From: UBA7662 sp036787895
GTDB taxonomy: Bacteria > Bacteroidota > Bacteroidia > UBA7662
DNA: 64,000 bases
Assembly (NCBI GenBank): GCA_036787895.1
Contig: DAIQOK010000020.1
Coordinates: 8,470 to 72,469 of the forward strand
Direction of reading: 5' to 3'
This document shows positions 7,863-15,464 of this stretch, in pieces. Below the pieces are notes generated by a model that was not told where the DNA came from, ran no database searches, and worked only from the letters and a program-made list of their open reading frames with translations. The translations under genes were made by a program, and so were the position numbers. How positions within the stretch are numbered: the stretch's first letter is position 1; each line of letters starts with the position of its first letter.

Positions 7863-8974
7863 TTCATTACCCCCTCAATGATACTAAGTAGTTTTTCAGA
7901 TACTTTTGACTTTGAAAAGTTTTCATACACAAAATTATAATTTGAAGCACTTGGCTTTTCGTTAAAACATTTTTCAAAAGCCCTTTCCCAGGCCGTTAAA
8001 TCACCAGCAGGCAAAGGAAAAAAATGATGGGCAGCTGAATAGAAATCGTAAGTCGGTAATGCTGTTGCCAGAACCGGACAATCACAGGCGAGTGCTTCTG
8101 CAATGACGATGGAAAAAGTCTCAAAATGACTTGGCATACACAAGGCAGTGGCGTTTTGATAACATGATGCCAGGGCCTGTCCTTCGAGGAAACCTAACCA
8201 TTGAATACCGTCAACTTCGATATATTCCTGTTGCTTTGCTGTGATATAGGCACCAGCTACCTGTAGTTCAAGTTGGGGCCATTTCAAGCGTAAACTTTGC
8301 CACAGTTCTACCACAAAGCCAAAATTTTTCTCTGTTGCCAAATTTGAAATATGAAGCAGATACGCAGCTCGGTCAGTCTGTTTCGCCGATCCGGGTTTAA
8401 ACAATTCGGTGTTCACCACATTAGGCAATAGGCTATATCGGTTGAGCAAAGCATGTGAGCGCATGCTGTTTGCGAGATAGTTCGAGACTGCCAGAATGCG
8501 TTCGGCACGGTCGGCAACCAGCCTTGTAAAATACTTTAAATAAAAACCTTTATAGCCTTGTCCTTCAGGCAAATAACCAGACCAATGTTCAATAATAATG
8601 TAAGGCCGGTTAAAAAGCAATTGATACAACCAGGCCAGTAAACCCGACCGCCACAATACATTTACCACCAGCAAATCACTTTTACCGGAAGTTCTTTCTT
8701 TCCGTCGAATCGCGATATGTAATGCCCACAAATAACGCCAGGCGCGCACCAGACCAAATCCGCCAGCGGGATAATGTGAGACAAAATGATCGACCCCATG
8801 AATCAGCTCTCTTCGAACCTCTATCTTTTTTACAGATACATCACTGATTGCTGCAACCAGCGCCACGCTATGTTTGGCATCCATGGCCGCAGCTTCTGCA
8901 TGTTGCCAAATGAAGATGCCATTGCGGGAACCGGGCGATTCAGGGTACCACGAAGCGAGAAAAAGGAGATTCAT
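7859..8974 (-). CDS. Glycosyltransferase family 4
   Basis: A 371-residue GT-B fold enzyme. The N-terminal acceptor domain starts 'LLFLASWYPESPGSRNGIFIWQHAEA', a common opening of GT4 enzymes. The C-terminal donor domain carries 'LLHISNLATEKNFGFVVELW' and the nucleotide-sugar E-x7-E motif in 'HFETFSIVIAEALACDCPVLAT'. It probably transfers a sugar from an NDP-sugar to a lipid-linked or polysaccharide acceptor on the cytoplasmic face. It is the first gene of the operon with the flippase (ATGA overlap) and asnB. The donor sugar is unknown. Confidence 0.88.
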   Translation of the reverse strand: MNLLFLASWYPESPGSRNGIFIWQHAEAAAMDAKHSVALVAAISDVSVKKIEVRRELIHGVDHFVSHYPAGGFGLVRAWRYLWALHIAIRRKERTSGKSDLLVVNVLWRSGLLAWLYQLLFNRPYIIIEHWSGYLPEGQGYKGFYLKYFTRLVADRAERILAVSNYLANSMRSHALLNRYSLLPNVVNTELFKPGSAKQTDRAAYLLHISNLATEKNFGFVVELWQSLRLKWPQLELQVAGAYITAKQQEYIEVDGIQWLGFLEGQALASCYQNATALCMPSHFETFSIVIAEALACDCPVLATALPTYDFYSAAHHFFPLPAGDLTAWERAFEKCFNEKPSASNYNFVYENFSKSKVSEKLLSIIEGVMN

Positions 8975-9031
8975 ATTCAGATGAAAATGCGAAATGCAGC
9001 AAAAGGAACGTTAAAACTACACGAATTCGCC

Positions 9032-9039
9032 TAATTTTG
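9032..9039 (+). promoter_or_regulatory. -7 promoter element TAATTTTG
   Basis: An exact match to TAnnTTTG in the 89-bp divergent gap between the GT4 gene and the OstA-like gene. A TTG at 9037 that could be read as the start codon lies inside this element, which argues for the downstream TTG at 9064 as the true start. Confidence 0.5.
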
Positions 9040-9063
9040 GACTTACGTTTCTTCAATAAACCT

Positions 9064-10668
9064 TTGAAAAGCCTCTTTTTATTCTTTTTTTGCCTGTTTC
9101 CAGGGCTATTGGGCGCTCAGACCAAAAGCATGATCACCATAGAAAGATCGCGTGAGGGCACTTACGAAGAGGTAAATGGCCAGAAGATGCGGAAACTCAT
9201 TGGCGACGTCATTTTGCGTCAAAATGATGTACAATTGTATTGCGACAGTGCCTATCTCTACATCATCGAAAACAAAGCCACCGCTTTTGGTCGCGTTCGT
9301 ATTCTCCAACCTGGAAAAATGGATGCTATAGCCAGCTATCTGGAATATGATGGCAACACCAAAGAGACCTATCTGAAAGGCAATGTGGTGGTTACTGATG
9401 GGGAAATGACGTTAAAAACGGAGATACTTCATTACAATACCGCCTCCAAAATTGCCTATTACAATACACCGGCAGTCATTACCAATGCCGAAGCTATTCT
9501 CAAAAGCAAACAAGGCCGGTACGATAGCAACCTGAAAAAATTGTTTTTCCGTAAAGAGGTCAGCATAGCCCATCCCGATTTTCGGCTACGGGGCGACACC
9601 CTGCACTACCATACGGTGCTCAAGAAGGCTGATTTTTTTGGTCCTACTTTTATTTATTCAGATAGAAGTACAACCTACACCGAAGGGGGCTGGTTCAAAA
9701 CACAGACCAGAGAATCTTTTCTCACCAAAAACGGTCAGGTGGTAATCGATAGCCACCAATTCATTCGGGCCGATACGATATACTTCAACGACAGCCTGCA
9801 ACGTGGCTACTGTAAAATCGGGGTACAGATCATTGATACCTTGGAAAAGACCGAAATACGTGGTGGTTATACCCGTTTCGATCGCAAAAAGGGAACTTCA
9901 GTCGTTTACGACTTCCCCTTGATGATGAATTTTAGTGATCCGGACACATTATATCTCACCGCAGATACCATTTACCAAAACCGCATTGGAGATAGCACTA
10001 ATGTTCTATTAGCTCATTTTCAACCGGTTATTAAGAAATCTGATTTACTCTTGCTCTGTGATTCCTTGAGTTATGTTGAAGCAGATTCGGTCTTCAAATT
10101 TTTTAAGGATCCCGTGATTTGGTCGGATGATTTTCAAATTACCTCCCAGTTCATGGAGCTTTATACCCGTGGAAGTGAGTTTGACCGACTGGAAATGTAT
10201 CGAGAGGGCCTGATGGTGAAGGAAGAAGACAGCATACGTTTCAGTCAGATTAAAGGCAAAGACATGACCGCCTGGTTTGCCGACCGACAAATGGCTCGGA
10301 TAGATGTAAAAGGCAACGGCGAGAGTATTTATTATGTAGAGCGAGAAGATGGCAGTTTAATGGGTGCGAACAAGATTGAATCGAGCGATATTACCATACT
10401 CATGGAAAACAATCGACCAGTTGATATCCGCTTTTACAAGGAACCGGTAGCTATACTCCACCCCATCGACAAAGTAGATCCCTATGCCTTTCGCCTGAAA
10501 GGTTTTAAATGGGAAGCTGAGCGCAAAAAATTAGCCTCCTTCCGCATGGAGGAGGCCTTCATTTGTAATCCGGAAAGAGGCTTATACCAATTGCTTAACC
10601 TCCCGATAAGCGCTGCTCAACCAACTCCAGCAGTTCAGCTTCAAGTGCCAGCGCCTGCTTCAGAATAG
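9064..10668 (+). CDS. OstA-like (LptA/LptD N-domain) protein
   Basis: A 534-residue protein with a signal peptide (KSLFLFFFCLFPGLLGAQ) and then repeated beta-jellyroll strands of the OstA/LptA kind: 'EEVNGQKMRKLIGDVILRQNDVQLYCDSAYLY', 'ASYLEYDGNTKETYLKGNVVVTDGEMTLKT', 'KKLFFRKEVSIAHPDFRLRGDTLHYH'. Bacteroidota OstA-like proteins are inferred to take part in lipopolysaccharide transport across the periplasm. There is no ATG before the signal peptide. I chose TTG at 9064 because it begins the hydrophobic core cleanly and lies downstream of a -7 element; TTG at 9037 is the alternative. The last 25 codons overlap the converging ftcD gene by 74 bp, and the Pro/Ala-rich C-terminal tail lies in this overlap. 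Confidence 0.85.
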   Translation: MKSLFLFFFCLFPGLLGAQTKSMITIERSREGTYEEVNGQKMRKLIGDVILRQNDVQLYCDSAYLYIIENKATAFGRVRILQPGKMDAIASYLEYDGNTKETYLKGNVVVTDGEMTLKTEILHYNTASKIAYYNTPAVITNAEAILKSKQGRYDSNLKKLFFRKEVSIAHPDFRLRGDTLHYHTVLKKADFFGPTFIYSDRSTTYTEGGWFKTQTRESFLTKNGQVVIDSHQFIRADTIYFNDSLQRGYCKIGVQIIDTLEKTEIRGGYTRFDRKKGTSVVYDFPLMMNFSDPDTLYLTADTIYQNRIGDSTNVLLAHFQPVIKKSDLLLLCDSLSYVEADSVFKFFKDPVIWSDDFQITSQFMELYTRGSEFDRLEMYREGLMVKEEDSIRFSQIKGKDMTAWFADRQMARIDVKGNGESIYYVEREDGSLMGANKIESSDITILMENNRPVDIRFYKEPVAILHPIDKVDPYAFRLKGFKWEAERKKLASFRMEEAFICNPERGLYQLLNLPISAAQPTPAVQLQVPAPASE

Positions 10669-12286
10669 TATCTGCTTCTGTGGTAACTTTATCTGAGTAA
10701 CTTTTATCCTTAATGCCGCTTATATTGACTTTTACATTCATATATGCGCCATAAACAGCCGTTCGGGCACAAAGCACGCCAACACCGGCATCGGTTACAG
10801 AATTCGGATTTCCTTTTTCAATCATTGCCCGGAGGAGGGCGAAAGTCTGAATACATAAACGCATGACCGACAAAGGAGTTTCAATGGCCACCACTGTAGC
10901 CGCTTGAATGGCTGCTGAACGGATTTGTTTTTCCTCCACTGTGTTTTTTGGTAGGGCAAATGCCTGCATGATGCCATCAAAGGCAAGGGTATCTTCATCC
11001 ACTTTCGCTAAAAGTTGTTCTTTCAGCAGTTGACAGGCCACAGCGTTTTTATTGAAGTAGTCGAATTGCTCTTCCCAGCCTCTTTTAGCTGCTGATAAAT
11101 TGGCTACCATAGCCCCCAATGAAATACCTAAAGCACCAACATAGGCCGAAATCGAACCTCCGCCGGGAGCAGGTGATTCTGAAGCTGTTTCATTCGCGAA
11201 GGCTTTCAGGTTCATATTCACCAAACGACTGGCAGCGGCATTCGCTATGACATATTCAATGATTTTTTTCTGAGGATCAAAGGGTGCTAGTTCAGCCAAC
11301 CCCATCGAACGAACGGCAGTCGTAATTAATTCTGCATCTGAAACTCCGGCAGAACGCCCCATTTTAGTCAGGAAGTACCTTCCGGCATCGAACAAGGCCT
11401 GAAGTGGAATTAATCCTACCAATTCTGAGCCGGTAATTCGCACCCCTCTTTCGCCAGCCGCACGCACTACCTCATCAAAAGCCTTGTGAACCGGAGTGAC
11501 CGCAATATTGGTCAGGTTCATGGAAATTTGAGCAAAACCATACTCTTCGATGAACCAGCCCACCGCTTTCACCGACTTCAAGGTTCCGGGTATCCGTATG
11601 GGTTCTCCGTTGGCATCTGTCTCCACTTCTCCTAATACTGGATGGCCCTTGCGTTTAATTCGGCCGGCTTCGCGTACATCAAAGGCAATGGCATTGGCAA
11701 TTCGTGTAGATGGTGTGTTGAGATTGATATTATAGGCAATCAGAAATTCACGTGCTCCGATGACCGTTGCACCCGATTGCGCATTGAAGCTGGCTGGCCC
11801 AAAATCAGGCTTCCAATTGGGATCTTGTAATTTTTTAGGCAGTCCTTCATATTCGCCAGCGCGAATCGTAGCCAGATTTTCACGTTCTGGTTTAGAAGCC
11901 GCCTTTTCGTAGAGATAAACCGGTATGCCCAATTCTTCACCAACCCGCTTACCCAGTTTACGGGCATATTCAGCGGCCTCTTCCATGCTCACACCGCTGA
12001 TTGGAATCAATGGACAAACATCCGTAGCCCCCATACGCGCATGTTCACCACTGTGTTTACGCATATCTATCAGTTCTGCTGCTTTTTTGATAGCCAAATA
12101 GGCTGCTTCAATTACAGCCTCAGGTGCACCCACGAAGGTCACTACCGTCCGGTTGGTAGCTTTGCCCGGATCAACATCCAACAATTTCACCCCGTTTACC
12201 GTTTCAATCTGGTCGGTAATTTGTTTGATTACAGCCATGTCGCGACCTTCTGAAAAATTCGGTACGCATTCAATCAGTTTTTGCAT
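10595..12286 (-). CDS. ftcD: Bifunctional glutamate formimidoyltransferase / formimidotetrahydrofolate cyclodeaminase
   Basis: A 563-residue fusion. The N-terminal formiminotransferase part starts 'LIECVPNFSEGRD' and continues 'DPGKATNRTVVTFVG', 'RKHSGEHARMGATDVCPLIP'. The C-terminal cyclodeaminase (from about residue 350) has the glycine-rich 'ESPAPGGGSISAYVGALG' around residue 370. Together they take the formimino group of N-formimino-glutamate, the end product of histidine breakdown, onto tetrahydrofolate and convert it to methenyl-THF plus ammonia. The length is close to that of the animal FTCD enzyme. No other histidine-utilisation gene is adjacent. Convergent with the OstA-like gene, overlapping it at the 3' end. 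Confidence 0.93.
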   Translation of the reverse strand: MQKLIECVPNFSEGRDMAVIKQITDQIETVNGVKLLDVDPGKATNRTVVTFVGAPEAVIEAAYLAIKKAAELIDMRKHSGEHARMGATDVCPLIPISGVSMEEAAEYARKLGKRVGEELGIPVYLYEKAASKPERENLATIRAGEYEGLPKKLQDPNWKPDFGPASFNAQSGATVIGAREFLIAYNINLNTPSTRIANAIAFDVREAGRIKRKGHPVLGEVETDANGEPIRIPGTLKSVKAVGWFIEEYGFAQISMNLTNIAVTPVHKAFDEVVRAAGERGVRITGSELVGLIPLQALFDAGRYFLTKMGRSAGVSDAELITTAVRSMGLAELAPFDPQKKIIEYVIANAAASRLVNMNLKAFANETASESPAPGGGSISAYVGALGISLGAMVANLSAAKRGWEEQFDYFNKNAVACQLLKEQLLAKVDEDTLAFDGIMQAFALPKNTVEEKQIRSAAIQAATVVAIETPLSVMRLCIQTFALLRAMIEKGNPNSVTDAGVGVLCARTAVYGAYMNVKVNISGIKDKSYSDKVTTEADTILKQALALEAELLELVEQRLSGG

Positions 12287-12305
12287 CGGTTTAGACTTAA
12301 AGGTG

Positions 12306-12313
12306 CAAAGTTA
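12306..12313 (-). promoter_or_regulatory. -7 promoter element TAACTTTG for ftcD
   Basis: On the minus strand TAACTTTG matches TAnnTTTG exactly and ends 19 bases before the ftcD ATG. A TTG lies 15 bp further upstream, closer than the usual -33 spacing. Confidence 0.5.
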
Positions 12314-12375
12314 GGGTTTAGCCCGACGCAATAAAGAGATAACATCTTTGTCCTATATTGCCGCAAAGAAGTACT

Positions 12376-13686
12376 ATGATACGGTTTATCTTCAGCTGCT
12401 GCCTGCTTGTTTTGCCATCTTTACTTTGGGCTCAATTAAAATCGGGTCCTATGTTGGGCCATATTGAATTACGTTCGGCTAAAATCTGGGTACAAACCGA
12501 AAAAGAGGCACTTGTTCGGCTTGAAATAAAAAAACAACACAGCAAAGGTTCATGGACATGGGCTGGCACACAAAAAAGCGGGGCAGAATCAGCCTATTGT
12601 TTAAGTTTCGACATCAGCCAACTCGAACCGGGGACCACTTATGTTTACCGCCTTAAAGTGGGGGGTAAAGAGGTTTCAAGACCCTACCCTCTACAATTCA
12701 CTACCCAACAATTGTGGCAATGGCGAACCGATGCACCTGATTTTAAAGTAGCCATGGGTAGTTGCAACTACATCAACGAGGCAGCTTATGACCGGCCAGG
12801 TAAACCTTATGGTGGTGATTATTTTATTTTTGAAAAAATAGCTGAGACCAAACCTGACCTCATGTTGTGGCTCGGCGACAATACTTATCTAAGGGAGGTC
12901 GACTGGAACAGTCGTTCAGGCGTACTTCATCGGTATACCCATAGCCGATCTATCCCCGAAATGCAAAAGTTATTGGCAAGCTGTCCACAGTATGCCATAT
13001 GGGACGATCATGACTATGGGCCAAACGACGCTAATAGCAGTTGGATACATAAAAACTGGACACTAGAGGCATTTCAAACCTTTTGGGCCAACCCCAGTAG
13101 TGGTCTTCAGCCACAATCCGGCATAACTACAGCATTCAGCTACAACGATATCGACTTTTTTCTGCTTGATGATCGTTGGTTTCGCTCTTCTGAAAAATTA
13201 ACCGACAGTTGTGAACGCAAAATGTTGGGTGATATGCAGCTTGAATGGCTCATTAATGCACTAAAATTTAGTCAGGCACCCTTCAAAATCGTTGCGATTG
13301 GCAGCCAGGTTTTAAATAGTATGGCTGTATATGAGAATTATGCACAATTCCCGTGCGAGCGAGAAAAGTTGCTTGGTAGAATTGGTGCGGAAGGTATTAA
13401 AAATGTGATTTTTGTCACCGGCGACCGACACCACAGTGAAATTAGCCGACTAGAAAAGGACGGCGTTGTCATGCACGATATTACTGCCTCGCCACTTACC
13501 TCTTCTTTTCCAGCCAATCGTGACAACGAACCCAATGCCAATCGCATTGGTGGAAGCCTGGTATTAAAACGTAATTTCGCCCTCTTCGAATTCAGCGGTT
13601 CACGTAAAGAAAGAAGCTTGCTTATTCGATTTGTGGACAATACGGGAAATGAAGTTTACCGTTACAATTTGGAAAGACAACCTTAA
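12376..13686 (+). CDS. PhoD-like alkaline phosphatase / phosphodiesterase, secreted
   Basis: A 436-residue protein. A signal peptide (MIRFIFSCCLLVLPSLLWA) is followed by a fibronectin-like N-terminal domain ('RSAKIWVQTEKEALVRLEIK', 'LEPGTTYVYRLKVGG') and a metallophosphatase domain with the PhoD-family motifs 'FKVAMGSCNY', 'PDLMLWLGDNTY', 'YAIWDDHDYGPND', 'DFFLLDDRWFR' and 'VIFVTGDRHHSEI'. These Asp/His residues would bind the catalytic metals. PhoD enzymes release phosphate from mono- and diesters outside the cytoplasm. The ATG is preferred to a TTG 18 bases upstream because it begins the signal peptide directly. The DUF4442 gene follows after nine bases and may be co-transcribed. Confidence 0.88.
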   Translation: MIRFIFSCCLLVLPSLLWAQLKSGPMLGHIELRSAKIWVQTEKEALVRLEIKKQHSKGSWTWAGTQKSGAESAYCLSFDISQLEPGTTYVYRLKVGGKEVSRPYPLQFTTQQLWQWRTDAPDFKVAMGSCNYINEAAYDRPGKPYGGDYFIFEKIAETKPDLMLWLGDNTYLREVDWNSRSGVLHRYTHSRSIPEMQKLLASCPQYAIWDDHDYGPNDANSSWIHKNWTLEAFQTFWANPSSGLQPQSGITTAFSYNDIDFFLLDDRWFRSSEKLTDSCERKMLGDMQLEWLINALKFSQAPFKIVAIGSQVLNSMAVYENYAQFPCEREKLLGRIGAEGIKNVIFVTGDRHHSEISRLEKDGVVMHDITASPLTSSFPANRDNEPNANRIGGSLVLKRNFALFEFSGSRKERSLLIRFVDNTGNEVYRYNLERQP

Positions 13687-13695
13687 ATCTCAACA

Positions 13696-14172
13696 ATGAA
13701 ATTTCGCCCCTGGCAAATCAAGTGGATGTTATCACTTTTTCCTCCCCTTCTCTTTTCAAGGGTACAGGTAATGGCCATTGCCAATGATTTCAGTTGGGCC
13801 GAGATCAGAGTAAAACACAGTATATTTAACAAAAACCTCCAAAAGACCATCTTTGGAGGTACCATATTCAGTGCCTTTGACCCATTTCACGCCATTTTGT
13901 TTTGGCAGATTTTCGCACATCGCGGACAAAAGTTGGAGGCCTGGCTTAAAAGTGCCAGCATCGATTATAAAAAGCCTGCGGCTTCTGATTTGTTGATTCG
14001 TTTTGAAATCACTGCTGACGATATGCTGGCTGCTGAAGCAGGCTTAAAGAGTGACGGCAAGTTTGAACGATGGATGACCGCACAAGCCATTGACAAATCC
14101 GGCAATATCTGTGCTGAAGCACGTTTATTGGTCTATTTACGTAATTTCAAAGGACACTCCGCCAACTTCTAA
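13696..14172 (+). CDS. DUF4442 hot-dog-fold protein (thioesterase-like)
   Basis: A 158-residue protein that I recognise as DUF4442 from 'FPPLLFSRVQVMAIANDFSWAEIRVKHSIFNKN', 'TIFGGTIFSAFDPFHAILFWQIF' and 'KSASIDYKKPAASDL'. The family has a hot-dog fold like PaaI-type acyl-CoA thioesterases, but its substrate is not established. The hydrophobic N-terminus is part of the fold rather than a signal peptide. It lies nine bases after the PhoD-like gene, although no functional link is obvious. Confidence 0.8.
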   Translation: MKFRPWQIKWMLSLFPPLLFSRVQVMAIANDFSWAEIRVKHSIFNKNLQKTIFGGTIFSAFDPFHAILFWQIFAHRGQKLEAWLKSASIDYKKPAASDLLIRFEITADDMLAAEAGLKSDGKFERWMTAQAIDKSGNICAEARLLVYLRNFKGHSANF

Positions 14173-14214
14173 AATCTCCTTTCATTTCAATCTAAAAATA
14201 TAAACCTATCAATG

Positions 14215-14245
14215 TTGCAACTTTAATGTTTGGACATTATCTTTG
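14215..14245 (+). promoter_or_regulatory. Promoter of the YceI gene (TTG-N20-TATCTTTG)
   Basis: A TTG at 14215-14217 and TATCTTTG at 14238-14245 with a 20-bp spacer fit the Bacteroidota -33/-7 consensus. The -7 element ends 20 bases before the ATG. Confidence 0.65.
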
Positions 14246-14265
14246 ACCAACTTAAAAAAAACAAC

Positions 14266-14916
14266 ATGAAAAAATTAGTTCTTGCCGCTACAATTGTAGC
14301 CAGTGCTGCTTTGGTAGCCTTTACAAACACTTCAAAAACTGAAAACCACAACACCGCTACTGTAATCACAGCTGCTGATTTACCAGCTACCGGAAGTTGG
14401 GCGTTGGATGCTGCACATTCCAATGTGAAATTCACCGTATCTCACCTGGTTATTTCCGAAGTTGACGGACACTTCAAAATGTTCGACGGTAAAATGACCA
14501 ACAGCAAAGCTGATTTTACCGATGCCAAAATGGAATTTACGGTTGATGTAGCATCAATCAATACCGAAAACAGCATGCGCGACGATCACCTGAAATCTGA
14601 TGATTTTTTTAATGCTGCCAAATTTCCAAAGATGAAGTTTGTAAGTAAATCGTTCAAAAAATTGAGCGGCAATAAATATGAACTGACCGGTGAGCTCACC
14701 ATTCGTGATGTAACCAAAGCTGTAACCTTTGCTGTTACTTATGGTGGAATTGTTAAAGACCCTTATGGAAACATCAAAGCAGGCTTTAAAGCCAAGAGTA
14801 CAATCAACCGCAAAGCCTATGGTTTGATGTGGAGTGCAATGACCGAAGCCGGTGGAGCTGTTGTTGGCGATGACGTTGACATTAACCTGAATATACAATT
14901 GGCTAAAAAAGGCTAA
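14266..14916 (+). CDS. YceI-family periplasmic protein
   Basis: A 216-residue exported protein. The signal-peptide-like start MKKLVLAATIVASAALVAF is followed by the YceI lipocalin-like fold: 'SWALDAAHSNVKFTVSHLVISEVDGHFKMFDGKM', 'DDHLKSDDFFNAAKFPKMKF', 'GELTIRDVTKAVTF', 'INRKAYGLMW'. YceI proteins bind polyisoprenoid-type lipids in the periplasm; the role in Bacteroidota is not defined. The start is the ATG just after a consensus promoter rather than a TTG 36 bases upstream. A terminator hairpin follows, and the MarR gene begins directly on its T-tract. A second, lipoprotein-type YceI is at 43.3 kb. Confidence 0.9.
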   Translation: MKKLVLAATIVASAALVAFTNTSKTENHNTATVITAADLPATGSWALDAAHSNVKFTVSHLVISEVDGHFKMFDGKMTNSKADFTDAKMEFTVDVASINTENSMRDDHLKSDDFFNAAKFPKMKFVSKSFKKLSGNKYELTGELTIRDVTKAVTFAVTYGGIVKDPYGNIKAGFKAKSTINRKAYGLMWSAMTEAGGAVVGDDVDINLNIQLAKKG

Positions 14917-14932
14917 GAATCTTATAAATTTA

Positions 14933-14969
14933 TGCCCTGACCCAATAATGGGTTGGGGCATTGTTTTTT
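14933..14969 (+). terminator. Intrinsic terminator between yceI and marR
   Basis: A 12-bp stem with two G-T pairs (TGCCCTGACCCA / TGGGTTGGGGCA) and loop ATAA, followed by TTGTTTTTTA. The marR ATG at 14970 starts immediately after the T-tract, so the terminator doubles as the marR leader. Confidence 0.75.
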
Positions 14970-15422
14970 ATGGGCATACTGGAAGATATCAAACAAAAGC
15001 GGGCATTCAGAAATGAACACCAAAAAGCCGTTGTGAATATTTTGTTCACGTATAGCTGGTTACAGGAAAAAATCAGGCTGTCGATAGAGCCCTTCGACAT
15101 TACCATGCAGCAATACAATGTGCTGCGCATCCTTCGTGGAAGCCACCCTGACCCCATTAGCACACAAGAAATTCGTAAACGCATGTTGGACAAGATGTCA
15201 GACGTATCTCGCATCGTTGATCGACTCATTCTGAAGAAATTGGTCATGAAACGGGTTTGCGACGCCGACAAGCGCCTGGTAGACGTTTCAATAAGCAAAT
15301 CAGGCCTTGAATTGTTGAGTACTATGGATGCTTATGAGAATGAAATGGACAGTGTCATTCAGAACATTAGTGAGTCGGAAGCGGCAGAACTCAATCGTAT
15401 ACTTGATAAGATGCGACAATAG
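14970..15422 (+). CDS. MarR-family transcriptional regulator
   Basis: A 150-residue winged-helix regulator: 'DITMQQYNVLRILRG', 'STQEIRKRMLDKMSDVSRIVDRLILKKLVMKRVCDADKRLVDVSISKSG' is the MarR DNA-binding domain with its wing (DADKRLVDV), flanked by dimerisation helices. MarR proteins are usually repressors released by small phenolic or oxidising ligands. The downstream position relative to yceI suggests that it regulates this gene or is part of the same unit. The ATG is preferred to a TTG at 14961, which would lie in the terminator T-tract. Confidence 0.88.
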   Translation: MGILEDIKQKRAFRNEHQKAVVNILFTYSWLQEKIRLSIEPFDITMQQYNVLRILRGSHPDPISTQEIRKRMLDKMSDVSRIVDRLILKKLVMKRVCDADKRLVDVSISKSGLELLSTMDAYENEMDSVIQNISESEAAELNRILDKMRQ

Positions 15423-15442
15423 AAACATTGAACCTAATTCAT

Positions 15443-15450
15443 TAAATTTG
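15443..15450 (+). promoter_or_regulatory. -7 promoter element TAAATTTG
   Basis: Exact TAnnTTTG match, 14 bases before the ATG of the SBBP-repeat gene. No TTG is seen at a usual -33 distance (one lies 12 bp upstream). Confidence 0.45.
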
Positions 15451-15464
15451 GAGAAAATGTACTC

